From NCBI GenBank assembly GCA_945988915.1, contig CAMFTS010000030.1:1-11658 (forward strand): 11,658 bases of DNA. The letters run 5' to 3'. Below are positions 1 through 7,194 of the stretch, one piece after another. Position 1 is the first letter of the stretch. Each line of letters opens with the position of its first letter. The stretch comes from an uncultured Clostridia bacterium (GTDB taxonomy: Bacteria; Bacillota; Clostridia; Oscillospirales; Acutalibacteraceae). Position numbers and translations under genes: made by a program. The notes beneath the pieces were generated by a model. That model ran no database searches, was not told the DNA's origin, and worked only from the letters and a program-made list of their open reading frames with translations.

Positions 1-566
1 GCATTGTTGATAACCTGGTTAACCAACTGTACTGCCGGCTTGTCATCAATCGAATATTCCTCTGAAACATCGTTATCGTTTCCTGAATCATCGTCCTCAT
101 CGAAGTTATCGAGAGTTGAATTCATATTTGCAAAATTCTCAATAGCTGCCGCAAGCTCCATATCAGGAACGACAACAGGACAAATCTCAAGTCCTGTGAT
201 AAGATGCAGGTTATCTATTGTGATAATGTCATTGGGATTTTTCATTGCAACAAATATCGTTTTATCTTCCTGATAAAGAGGTAAAATGTTGTTTCTCAAT
301 GCCATTTCAGGTGTAATAAGGTTAGCTACTGCAACATTAACACCTATTTCGTTGATTGATACATATTTATAACCGGTTTTTTTTGCAAGAATTTTTGCAA
401 TATCGTCTTCAGTACAATAGCCTAACTGTGTAAGAATTGTTCCTATAAGATTTTTACTGGTTTTTTGTATTTCAAGAGCCTCAGCCAACTGCTCTTCACT
501 AATAATTCCGGCTTCAATGAGTCTTGCGCCCATGCTACCGGGAATAGCTACACCGCCATTACCCAT
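1..566 (-). CDS. pilB: Type IV pilus extension ATPase PilB/GspE, N-terminal part (cut by window edge)
   Basis: The visible 188 residues are the N-terminal regulatory region of a PilB/GspE-family assembly ATPase, the cytoplasmic hexamer that powers pilus extension. The start ATG at 564-566 follows an AGGGAGA ribosome site with about 7 nt spacing. Residues 11-34 and 40-63 form two similar 24-residue motifs separated by five residues, the layout of the MshEN (GspE N-terminal) domain; the rest of that fold runs to about residue 150. An acidic linker (about 155-173, rich in Asp, Glu, Ser and Asn) leads to KPAVQLVNQVINNA, which matches the beginning of the PilB catalytic core. Walker A, Walker B and the His box lie beyond position 1 and cannot be checked. 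The gene follows the PilO-like gene by 39 bp and looks co-transcribed. Family assignment is strong from the MshEN layout plus pilus context; the split between PilB and another GspE-like ATPase is inferred from the operon. Confidence 0.9.
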   Translation of the reverse strand, partial: MGNGGVAIPGSMGARLIEAGIISEEQLAEALEIQKTSKNLIGTILTQLGYCTEDDIAKILAKKTGYKYVSINEIGVNVAVANLITPEMALRNNILPLYQEDKTIFVAMKNPNDIITIDNLHLITGLEICPVVVPDMELAAAIENFANMNSTLDNFDEDDDSGNDNDVSEEYSIDDKPAVQLVNQVINN

Positions 567-605
567 TTATGAATCTCCCTACATAATGTAAATATCTGTT
601 TTAAA

Positions 606-1202
606 TTAACCTTTTGAAAACTCAACGACCGTAATTTCAGCATTCATTGTGTTATCATCTTTGTTGAGTATTGTCATATTGATTTTATCAATTCTCTTAA
701 TCTGCTTTTTATTTACGGTATCACGGCAAAATCTGATGATATCTTCATATTTGCCTGTTACTGTCATATAAACATTGATCTGATTTACAAGTCCCGTATT
801 TGTGATTTCATCAAAATCAAGACCGGTAAGCGAACAGTTGTATTTTTCAACTTCGTTTTCCATATTAATCATAATATTCATCTGATCAATAGGATCTGAA
901 GAAATCATACTGTCATATTCAGCTTTACGCGCCTTATACATTTCGCTCTGTTGCTGTAACGCAACAAGCTGTGCAATCGCTTGCTGATTCTCACTGTATT
1001 TTATTTTCATTTCATCAATTTGGACTTTTGTTTCGTTTATGCCCAAAGTACCGTAAACAATAAGACCAATGAGAGCAAATATTAAGACAATAAGGATTGC
1101 AATAACCACTCTGACATCTTCAAGAAGGTTTTTATTTTCTGAATTTTGAGCCTTGGCTTCGCCGGTTGCTTCTTTTTTCTTAATAACATCACTTAATGCC
1201 AT
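606..1202 (-). CDS. pilO: PilO-like pilus alignment protein
   Basis: This 198-residue protein has the PilO/GspM architecture: a short charged cytoplasmic tail (1-30), one membrane helix (about 31-54), a Gln/Glu/Lys-rich coiled coil (about 57-95) and a C-terminal alpha/beta domain (about 110-198), probably ferredoxin-like. PilO pairs with PilN through the coiled coils and forms the bitopic part of the alignment complex that links the cytoplasmic motor to the outside. Sequence similarity in this family is always weak, so the call rests on topology, size and position directly after pilN. The ATG at 1200-1202 is preceded by GGAGGG that lies inside the last codons of pilN, only 6 bp separating the two genes, which indicates translational coupling. 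No signal peptidase site or lipobox is visible. Related alternative names are PulM or GspM. Confidence 0.83.
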   Translation of the reverse strand: MALSDVIKKKEATGEAKAQNSENKNLLEDVRVVIAILIVLIFALIGLIVYGTLGINETKVQIDEMKIKYSENQQAIAQLVALQQQSEMYKARKAEYDSMISSDPIDQMNIMINMENEVEKYNCSLTGLDFDEITNTGLVNQINVYMTVTGKYEDIIRFCRDTVNKKQIKRIDKINMTILNKDDNTMNAEITVVEFSKG

Positions 1203-1208
1203 AGGTCA

Positions 1209-1934
1209 TCAACCCTCCTCTGCTGTTGTTTCAGCGCCTGTGCTCTCGCTTTGAGCCGCCGTTGTATTTGCTATATCCGTTGTTTCAACTTCACCTTCAC
1301 TGTCAGTAACAGCTTCACCGCTTTCGTTGGTAACCGTTACATACTGAGGAGGAACTGTCGGTATTTCAAGTGCATTTGACAAGCTGAGTGCCATTGTGAA
1401 AGTAACTGATTTAATTTCACCGTCAGCACTTACAGTTCTTGTAATGCCTGTTGTTTCAACTTTTTTAACAACCTCTTGCATCTCTTCTGTTGTAAAAAGA
1501 TCAACATAATCTTTATAATCCTGATAGTCCTGTACTGTGCAGGTAAGTGTGCAAACACCTGAACTGAACCAATCTTCAAGATCGATCTGAGTGATCTGAA
1601 CATAGTCAGGAGTAATATTTGAAATCTTTGTAAAGAAATCAACTGCTTCTGACTCCTTTGGCAAAATACTTTCAATCATTTTCTGTGCCGAAACGAGATC
1701 ATCATAGATAAGCTGATATTCCTGAAGTGCCGGAAACTCTGCTTCAAGCTGACTGTTCTTCTGCTGAATTTTTGAAAGTTTGCTCTTGAGAATCTGTCCC
1801 TTAATTGTGACACCGCCGTAAACTATAAACAAGCACACGAGAACAACAAGTGCTACTTTTGAAACGAGATCAACTTTTTTTCTGCCTTCAAGGTGACGTC
1901 TATACCCATCAGGTAACAAACTAACTTTGAACAC
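1209..1934 (-). CDS. pilN: PilN-like pilus alignment protein with acidic Thr-rich tail
   Basis: PilN is a single-pass membrane protein whose short cytoplasmic N-terminus docks on PilM and whose extracytoplasmic part dimerises with PilO. Here residues 3-8 (KVSLLP) match the PilM-binding INLLP-type motif, followed by a basic stretch, a membrane helix (about 24-44), a coiled coil (about 47-90) and an alpha/beta domain (about 92-190). Unusually, residues 196-241 form a low-complexity extension rich in Thr, Glu, Ser and Ala, giving a total of 241 residues, longer than typical PilN proteins. The start is GTG at 1932-1934, touching the pilM stop codon with no gap; GGAGGG in the last pilM codons sits at suitable spacing, so the two are very likely translationally coupled. 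The domain assignment is confident; the function of the tail is unknown. Confidence 0.87.
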   Translation of the reverse strand: MFKVSLLPDGYRRHLEGRKKVDLVSKVALVVLVCLFIVYGGVTIKGQILKSKLSKIQQKNSQLEAEFPALQEYQLIYDDLVSAQKMIESILPKESEAVDFFTKISNITPDYVQITQIDLEDWFSSGVCTLTCTVQDYQDYKDYVDLFTTEEMQEVVKKVETTGITRTVSADGEIKSVTFTMALSLSNALEIPTVPPQYVTVTNESGEAVTDSEGEVETTDIANTTAAQSESTGAETTAEEG

Positions 1935-2918
1935 TTATTTTCCCTCCAATGCCTGAATTGCAAGTCCGATGCAGCTTGCAAACTTATTAATAACCTTTTG
2001 ATCCAAATCAAAATTATTGTTTGTGTAGAAATTCGGAATTGTAACCGGTAAAGAAACTATTCCCGCTATTTCGCGAAGAAGCTCCTCTTCTTTGCGGGCA
2101 GTTGTAATAAAGTAAATATTTTCAATAGGAGTTACGCCCATCTGCATTGCGTAATAGCTAACTGATGAAGATGTTTCCGAACCAAGCATTGAACCAATCA
2201 TCTGAATGTCCTCTGCTTCAAGGTCATAGCCTTCTTCGTTATTATATAATCTTCCGACATTGTCTGCTACTCTGTCAGGAATGTTGATTGAACGTACCAT
2301 TGACACTTCATTTCCCTGAATTACAAGGAAGTTAAGAAGATCGTCATTCATATTAAGAACTGCATATTTCTCTTGACCGACAACTCCGGACTGAAGACCT
2401 CTGCAATATGACAGCAATGAAGCGTCAACATCAACAACCTGAAGTTTAGAAGCTGCAAGAATATTTATATACTGCTCAATCATATTACGACGGGCTGCAA
2501 CAAGTAAAACATTTGTTACTTCCTGCTCATCTTCATTAACGCCTTCTCCTGCAACGACGTAGTCGATTTCCATTTCCTGAACAGGAATCGGAATGAACTC
2601 CTGAGCCTGCAAGAGAACCATGTTTCTCAGCTTATCCTCATCAACCTTAGGAAATGTTGCATATCTCATAATGACATTTTGGTTATTAATACCAACAACA
2701 ACATTATTAGATCTGAATCCGCCGCTCTGCATAAGATCCGTCAATGCAATGTTGAAAGCATCAGCATCTCTGATGAAGCCTTCTTCAATAACACCTTCAT
2801 GGAGTGGGGCGCTGCCACAAGCAAGAATTGAATAAACACCGTTGGAACGGCTTACTTCTATTGCGCGGATCTCTTTTGAATCAACTTCAAAGCCGATTAC
2901 GCTTTTAATTTTTGCCAT
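1935..2918 (-). CDS. pilM: PilM, actin-like cytoplasmic pilus protein (degenerate nucleotide site)
   Basis: PilM is an actin/FtsA-fold cytoplasmic protein that binds the PilN N-terminus and relays between the motor ATPases and the membrane complex. The 327-residue product starts with an actin-type first strand (IGFEVDSKEIRAIEV, 8-22), has the family features VVVGINNQNVIMR (73-85) and the long helix with QAQEFIPIPVQE (104-115), and ends at about the usual PilM length. The nucleotide-binding loops look eroded: the usual D-x-G-x-x phosphate loop near residue 10 reads EVDSKE, the second D-x-G position near 189 reads NMNDD, and the later Gly-Gly loop near 271 reads ITTARKE. The ATG at 2916-2918 has AGGAGA upstream, 15 bp after the pilC stop. 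Identity as PilM is well supported by sequence and by the pilN gene that follows it; loss of ATP binding is inference. Confidence 0.92.
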   Translation of the reverse strand: MAKIKSVIGFEVDSKEIRAIEVSRSNGVYSILACGSAPLHEGVIEEGFIRDADAFNIALTDLMQSGGFRSNNVVVGINNQNVIMRYATFPKVDEDKLRNMVLLQAQEFIPIPVQEMEIDYVVAGEGVNEDEQEVTNVLLVAARRNMIEQYINILAASKLQVVDVDASLLSYCRGLQSGVVGQEKYAVLNMNDDLLNFLVIQGNEVSMVRSINIPDRVADNVGRLYNNEEGYDLEAEDIQMIGSMLGSETSSSVSYYAMQMGVTPIENIYFITTARKEEELLREIAGIVSLPVTIPNFYTNNNFDLDQKVINKFASCIGLAIQALEGK

Positions 2919-2933
2919 AAATCATTTCTCCTA

Positions 2934-4139
2934 TTAATAGCCTTCAACTGATGTCGAAGCTGTGAATATCGGGATGTAAAGAGCTATAATCATCGCACCG
3001 ACAATACCGCCGATACCGATAAGTGCAATCGGTTCAATCATAGCCTTCAGGTTTCTTGAAAGAGTTTCAACGTCTTCCTCATAGAATTCAGCAACTTTAT
3101 CAAGCATTTCCGGCAATGAACCGGCTTCCTCACCGATGGCAATCATACCTGTAACCATTGGGGGAAACAAGCCGCTTTTATCAAGTGAATCCGATATTGA
3201 TTTACCTTCTTCAATATCGCTGATTGCTTCTTGAACTGCTTTTGCAATAAGGTCACTGCCCGATGTAGGTCCTGCGCTCTGTAAAGCGTCAACCGCTGTA
3301 ACACCGCCTGCAAGAAGTGTAGCAAGTGTACGGCAGAAACGTGCGATAACCTGTTTTGTATTTAATTCGCCGACAATCGGTGCTGAAAGCTTATGATTTT
3401 CCCAGAAAACATGTACCGGTTTACTCTTAAGAATAAAATAGGCAACCGTGCCTACAACAGCAACCGTCAGTATCCACAAATACCACTGTGTTCTTAAGCT
3501 GTTTGACGCATTGAAAATGAACTGTGTCAATCCGTTAAGCTCTGTTGTTTCAGGAATCATATTCTGGAAAACAGGAACCATGAATGCAAGCATTGCAATC
3601 AAAAGAACGAGAGCAAACATACCGATGTTTTTCGGATACGAAATAGCTGATTTAATATTGTCGTTCAACGCTTTTTGTTTTTGCAGCTGGTTTGCAAGGC
3701 TTGTAAGCGACTGTTCAAGAATACCGCCGACTTCACCTGTTGCAATCATAGCAACAAACAAATCATTAAATATCTTTGGATATTGAGCAAATGCGTCTGA
3801 AAGCGGCATACCGCCTTCAACATTTTCACAAATTTCTGTAATTGCAGCTGCAAGAGTAGCGTTAGTTGTCTGTTTTGCAAGTGTTGAAAGAGATCTTGTA
3901 ACCGGAACACCGGCAGACATCATCGCTGCCATCTGTCTTGCAAAAATAGCAACATCTTCAATACCAACCTTTTTGCCGCCGCGTTTTTTCTTTTCACTTA
4001 TAACTTTTTCTTTAATTTCAGTGACTATAATACCGGCTTCGCGGAGTTTATCCATAGCCTCGGATGAATTTTCAGCAACAACTTCACCGTGGACATTCTG
4101 TCCTTGCTTATTCATACCGCCATATACAAAGGATGCCAA
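2934..4139 (-). CDS. pilC: Type IV pilus inner-membrane platform protein PilC
   Basis: PilC/GspF is the polytopic membrane platform that the PilB and PilT ATPases rotate to add or remove pilins. The 401-residue length is typical. An N-terminal domain (about 1-55) is followed by two homologous T2SSF domains: the first at about 65-190, opening with FARQMAAMMSAGVPV, and the second at about 267-390, opening with FCRTLATLLAGGVTA. Each carries the conserved Gly-Glu segment (ATGEVGG at 133-139 and AIGEEAGSLPEML at 334-346). Membrane helices are near 171-193, 218-237 and 370-394. The start codon is TTG at 4137-4139; no ATG gives the complete N-terminal domain, and AAGGGGG sits 8 nt upstream. It lies 36 bp after pilT and 15 bp before pilM, consistent with one operon. 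Confidence 0.96.
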   Translation of the reverse strand: MASFVYGGMNKQGQNVHGEVVAENSSEAMDKLREAGIIVTEIKEKVISEKKKRGGKKVGIEDVAIFARQMAAMMSAGVPVTRSLSTLAKQTTNATLAAAITEICENVEGGMPLSDAFAQYPKIFNDLFVAMIATGEVGGILEQSLTSLANQLQKQKALNDNIKSAISYPKNIGMFALVLLIAMLAFMVPVFQNMIPETTELNGLTQFIFNASNSLRTQWYLWILTVAVVGTVAYFILKSKPVHVFWENHKLSAPIVGELNTKQVIARFCRTLATLLAGGVTAVDALQSAGPTSGSDLIAKAVQEAISDIEEGKSISDSLDKSGLFPPMVTGMIAIGEEAGSLPEMLDKVAEFYEEDVETLSRNLKAMIEPIALIGIGGIVGAMIIALYIPIFTASTSVEGY

Positions 4140-4147
4140 TGCTTTTG

Positions 4148-4154
4148 CCCCCTT
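4148..4154 (-). promoter_or_regulatory. Ribosome binding site deciding the TTG start of pilC
   Basis: Read on the minus strand this is AAGGGGG, ending 8 nt before the TTG at 4137-4139. It supports the non-ATG start, which retains the complete family N-terminus (ASFVYGGMNKQG...). The next in-frame Met is residue 9 and would cut into the conserved first strand. Confidence 0.75.
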
Positions 4155-4175
4155 TTATTAGAGTAAAGTTTAGAA

Positions 4176-5276
4176 TTAAAAGCCGCATGTTGAAAGAAGT
4201 CGTCTGACTTCCTTTTCATCTACGCAGAATTCAACAACAGACTCTTTTGAAATCTTTTGTTCTTTGTAGAGTTTGATAAGAGCCTGGTCCATGGTCTGCA
4301 TGCCCTGCATTTGACCTGTCTGCATAGCAGCATACAACTGATGCTCTTTTTCTTCACGGATAAGATTCTTAACCGATGGAGTGTCTATCATATACTCAAT
4401 TGCAGCACATCTGCCCTTGCCGTTAACGGTAGGAATAAGTTGCTGTGAGATTACTGCTTTAAGTGAGTTTGACAACTGCTGTCTTATTTGTCCCTTCTGT
4501 CCTTCGGGGAATGAGTCGATAATACGGGAAATTGTCATAGGTGCTGTCTGTGTATGAAGTGTTGAGAAAACAAGGTGTCCTGTTTCTGCAGCAGTAACAG
4601 CAATTGAAATACTTTCCGGGTCACGCATTTCACCGATCATTATTGTATCAGGGTCATGACGGAGAACTGTTTTAAGGGCGTTTGCAAATGAATGTGTGTC
4701 CGCGCCGATTTCTCTCTGTCTGACTGTTGATTTAATGTGTGTATGTAAAAATTCTATGGGGTCTTCAACTGTTACGATATTTGTTTCATATCTCTCGTTA
4801 ATATATTTAATCATTGCCGCAAGCGTGGTTGATTTGCCTGAACCTGTAGGACCTGTAACAAGCACAAGACCTCTGGGAAGGTTACAAAGACGTTTGATAT
4901 CATTCGGAAGACCTAATTTATCAATATCAGGAATTTCAAAAGGAATGGCTCTGAAAACTGCAGCCATAGAGCCTCTCTGAATTATAACATTTCCTCTGAA
5001 ACGAGCACATCCGGGAACAGCAACGGCAAGGTCAAGCTCCCACTCCTCTTCAAATTTTTTCTTTTGCACCGGTGAAATTATAGACTCAATCATTTTTTCA
5101 ATATCTTCCGGCATAAGCTTTGGATATTCTTCTTGCCTTTTAAGATCACCGTTTGTTCTTATACATGGCTCGACGCCGGCAACAAGATGCAAGTCTGAGC
5201 CGCCTACCTCAATAGTTTTTCTCAATAAATCATGTAAAGTATAAGGATATGTGCTTTCTTTACCTTCAAAAACCAC
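4176..5276 (-). CDS. pilT: Type IV pilus retraction ATPase PilT
   Basis: PilT is the hexameric cytoplasmic ATPase that depolymerises pili and drives twitching. All family motifs are visible: an N-terminal domain with GGSDLHL (25-31), Walker A GPTGSGKST (142-150), Asp box around TVEDPIE (169-175), Walker B TIMIGEMRD (211-219) with Glu216, and His box TGHLVFSTLHT (232-242). SVKNLIREEK (301-310) matches the PilT-specific AIRNLIREGK-type motif needed for retraction, which separates it from PilB and GspE. Length (366) is normal. The start is GTG at 5274-5276, because an in-frame stop lies two codons upstream; AAGGAG at 5289-5294 precedes it by 12 nt, a long spacing that may limit translation. It follows the LysM/secretin-N gene by 127 bp, the largest gap inside the pilus cluster, which contains a strong hairpin. 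Having both motors in one operon implies a retractable pilus. Confidence 0.97.
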   Translation of the reverse strand: MVFEGKESTYPYTLHDLLRKTIEVGGSDLHLVAGVEPCIRTNGDLKRQEEYPKLMPEDIEKMIESIISPVQKKKFEEEWELDLAVAVPGCARFRGNVIIQRGSMAAVFRAIPFEIPDIDKLGLPNDIKRLCNLPRGLVLVTGPTGSGKSTTLAAMIKYINERYETNIVTVEDPIEFLHTHIKSTVRQREIGADTHSFANALKTVLRHDPDTIMIGEMRDPESISIAVTAAETGHLVFSTLHTQTAPMTISRIIDSFPEGQKGQIRQQLSNSLKAVISQQLIPTVNGKGRCAAIEYMIDTPSVKNLIREEKEHQLYAAMQTGQMQGMQTMDQALIKLYKEQKISKESVVEFCVDEKEVRRLLSTCGF

Positions 5277-5362
5277 TTCTAATTACAACTCCTTAGAATA
5301 AACCTTTTTTGTTAAACACACTTTTCATCAGCAAAATTCATTACCGCAATAAAGCTACTTTA

Positions 5363-5390
5363 GGGTGCAGACATTTCGCTGTCTGCACCC
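5363..5390 (-). other. Strong intercistronic hairpin between the secretin-N gene and pilT
   Basis: GGGTGCAGACA (5363-5373) and TGTCTGCACCC (5380-5390) are perfectly complementary: an 11-bp GC-rich stem with a 6-nt loop, located 13 nt after the stop of the upstream gene. On the minus strand the sequence that follows begins TAAAGTAGCTTTATTG, which is not an uninterrupted T-run, so it is a poor intrinsic terminator on this strand; the plus-strand side (GATAATTTTAC) is little better. It could act as a partial terminator or as a 3'-end stabiliser that lowers pilT-to-pilB expression relative to the two upstream genes. The structure is certain from sequence; the role is inferred. Confidence 0.6.
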
Positions 5391-5403
5391 GATAATTTTA
5401 CAA

Positions 5404-7137
5404 TTATGCTGCATCCATTTCTGCAAGCAATGCCTTAATGTAATCTGTCATTTCAGGTGTTGCCTTAACATAAGTTGTGCATGTTGTTGAGTCACCTGAC
5501 TTTGATGTTACTGTAACAAACTGGAATTCTGCTGTTGCCGGAATTTCAGGGTGAGTCACACGCAAGGATTCGATTCTTGATCTGCCGATTACTTCATTTG
5601 CTGTGCTTTCAACAGCTCTGTAAGCATTTTCTGTTGTGCTTTCAGTATCAAGTGCAGCAAGCAATGACTTAATCTGATCCTGTCTTGAGTAATCACAATA
5701 TACGATAAGAGCCTTCGAAACTGTCGGATAAGCGTTTGTCTTGAATGTTACATCGCCAATGTCTATATTAGCGAGTCTGTCTAACATTTCCTGAGCTGTG
5801 CAATTCTGAAGATCATAGAAGAAGCATTCATTTTCAAGCTTCAAGCTTTCAGCATAGCTTTCTGTATCAAATTCTCTGATTTTGCCTTCAGCCTTGTTAA
5901 CCTCAGATTCTGCGCCCATAAGCCAAATCTTCTTTGTCATCTTTTCCGGACCGTAAACAGTTACTTCATATGGGAAGCTGTTAATAATTTCAACAGCTGC
6001 ATCTCTGTCAATATAGTTAAGTGCGATTTCACGAAGAATTGTGTTCTCTGTTTCTGACGGTGCCGGATTAGGTGTATTGTCTGTATTTGAACCGCCTGTC
6101 GTATTATTACCCGAACCGTTAGCAGCCGTTGTAGGTTCTTCAGGCGTATCAATGATTTCCTGCTTTGAAGCTTCGAGATTTTTACCTGAAAGAGGCTGGT
6201 CAACAATATTCTTAATTGCCTTGATATCAGCAAGAGCAGCGCCTGTTACATATGTATATAGGGTGTACGGTCTTGAATTAAGAACGATGCCGGAATCGAT
6301 ACCGAGATTTGCAAGGAGGCCGCTGAACTCAGTTGCATCAATATATTCAAGGTCAATAGAAGTAAAGTTTGATGTAATAAGTGTAGCTCCGGCCATAATA
6401 TTGCTGCTTACATCGAGTATATCAATAAGTTCCTTTATCTTTGCAAGCTCTTTCGGATAAGCACTGATGTAAACAATGCTATCCTCCTGCGGTGCATTTA
6501 CATACTGAACATTTTCAAGTCCGAGAGTACCTGCCTGGGACTTAAGGGTTTCAACAGTTATGTAATTCAAGGTAAATTTAGTCATAACTACCTTATCAAC
6601 AAAAGTGCTGTTAAGATCGGTAGCCTTTCCTACCATAATAGTATTGCCGTCTTTAAGATATGAAAGATCTGCAAGTCTTGTAACGTAATCAATTGCCTTA
6701 AGCGGTGAAACGTTTTCAAGATACACATTAATCTTATCAGCAGGCTGTCCGTCAAAGATAATTGTATAACCTGCATTTCTTGCGATTGCAGTAAGAGCGT
6801 CTCTTACATCGGCATCAACAAGGTTAATGGTAAGTCTTGTGGTGTACCATGACTCTTTTTCTGTTGCAGAATTTATCGGGACCTTAATGACTCTGCCCGC
6901 ATAGATTCTGTCGGCATTTGAGAGATTGTTAGCAACCATAATATCGCTTACGGTGACATTATACACTCTTGCAATACCTGAAAGCGTATCTCCCGCTTTG
7001 ATTACGTAGTACTGATAATCAATACTTGTGTCGTTGCTTGAACCCATAACCGTGATGGGCAGAATAGCGTTAGCAATTAATACAACCGCTAACACAGCAA
7101 CGAGAACCGCTTTTAAACTTTTTCTTGAACCGTACAT
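5404..7137 (-). CDS. LysM plus multi-module secretin-N-domain protein without secretin barrel
   Basis: This 577-residue exported protein replaces the usual PilQ secretin position. Visible in order: a basic N-terminus and hydrophobic segment (about 8-31; signal peptide or membrane anchor), a LysM domain (about 43-88, with YYVIKAGDTLSGIA and ending GRVIKVPI), an STN/N0-like module (about 99-170, LVDADVRDALTAIARNAGY), and N1-like modules at about 184-244 and 255-315. A Thr/Asn/Gly/Pro/Ser-rich linker follows (about 328-365), then further modules at about 367-427, 437-499 and a poorer one at 505-577. Several modules end in a similar helix and Asp: LIDILD, KIREFD, LLAALD, LLAEMD. No C-terminal secretin beta-barrel region follows. 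LysM domains bind peptidoglycan, and N modules build rings in secretins. The ATG at 7135-7137 has AGGGGGA 6 nt upstream. It is probably a wall-bound ring or collar for the pilus; domain calls are by eye and the ring is inference. Confidence 0.82.
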   Translation of the reverse strand: MYGSRKSLKAVLVAVLAVVLIANAILPITVMGSSNDTSIDYQYYVIKAGDTLSGIARVYNVTVSDIMVANNLSNADRIYAGRVIKVPINSATEKESWYTTRLTINLVDADVRDALTAIARNAGYTIIFDGQPADKINVYLENVSPLKAIDYVTRLADLSYLKDGNTIMVGKATDLNSTFVDKVVMTKFTLNYITVETLKSQAGTLGLENVQYVNAPQEDSIVYISAYPKELAKIKELIDILDVSSNIMAGATLITSNFTSIDLEYIDATEFSGLLANLGIDSGIVLNSRPYTLYTYVTGAALADIKAIKNIVDQPLSGKNLEASKQEIIDTPEEPTTAANGSGNNTTGGSNTDNTPNPAPSETENTILREIALNYIDRDAAVEIINSFPYEVTVYGPEKMTKKIWLMGAESEVNKAEGKIREFDTESYAESLKLENECFFYDLQNCTAQEMLDRLANIDIGDVTFKTNAYPTVSKALIVYCDYSRQDQIKSLLAALDTESTTENAYRAVESTANEVIGRSRIESLRVTHPEIPATAEFQFVTVTSKSGDSTTCTTYVKATPEMTDYIKALLAEMDAA

Positions 7138-7194
7138 ATGTAGTCCCCCTAAAGTTGACTTTTGGATTTTATATATTATAAGAAATAATTTCTT

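Noticed and set aside
6041..6460. Plus-strand open frame of 139 codons, and a 150-codon one at 9636-10088
   Set aside because: Both lie antisense to well-supported genes, have no recognisable domain and no convincing ribosome site; they are shadows.
7160..7180. TATAAT-like sequence between the PilP-like and LysM genes
   Set aside because: No matching -35 box at 16-18 nt; the nearest TTGAGA is about 25 nt away, so not a supported internal promoter.
7180..7194. Palindrome AAGAAAT-A-ATTTCTT right after the stop of the PilP-like gene
   Set aside because: Only 7 A/T-rich pairs with no T-run following on the minus strand; too weak for a terminator and likely chance in AT-rich DNA.
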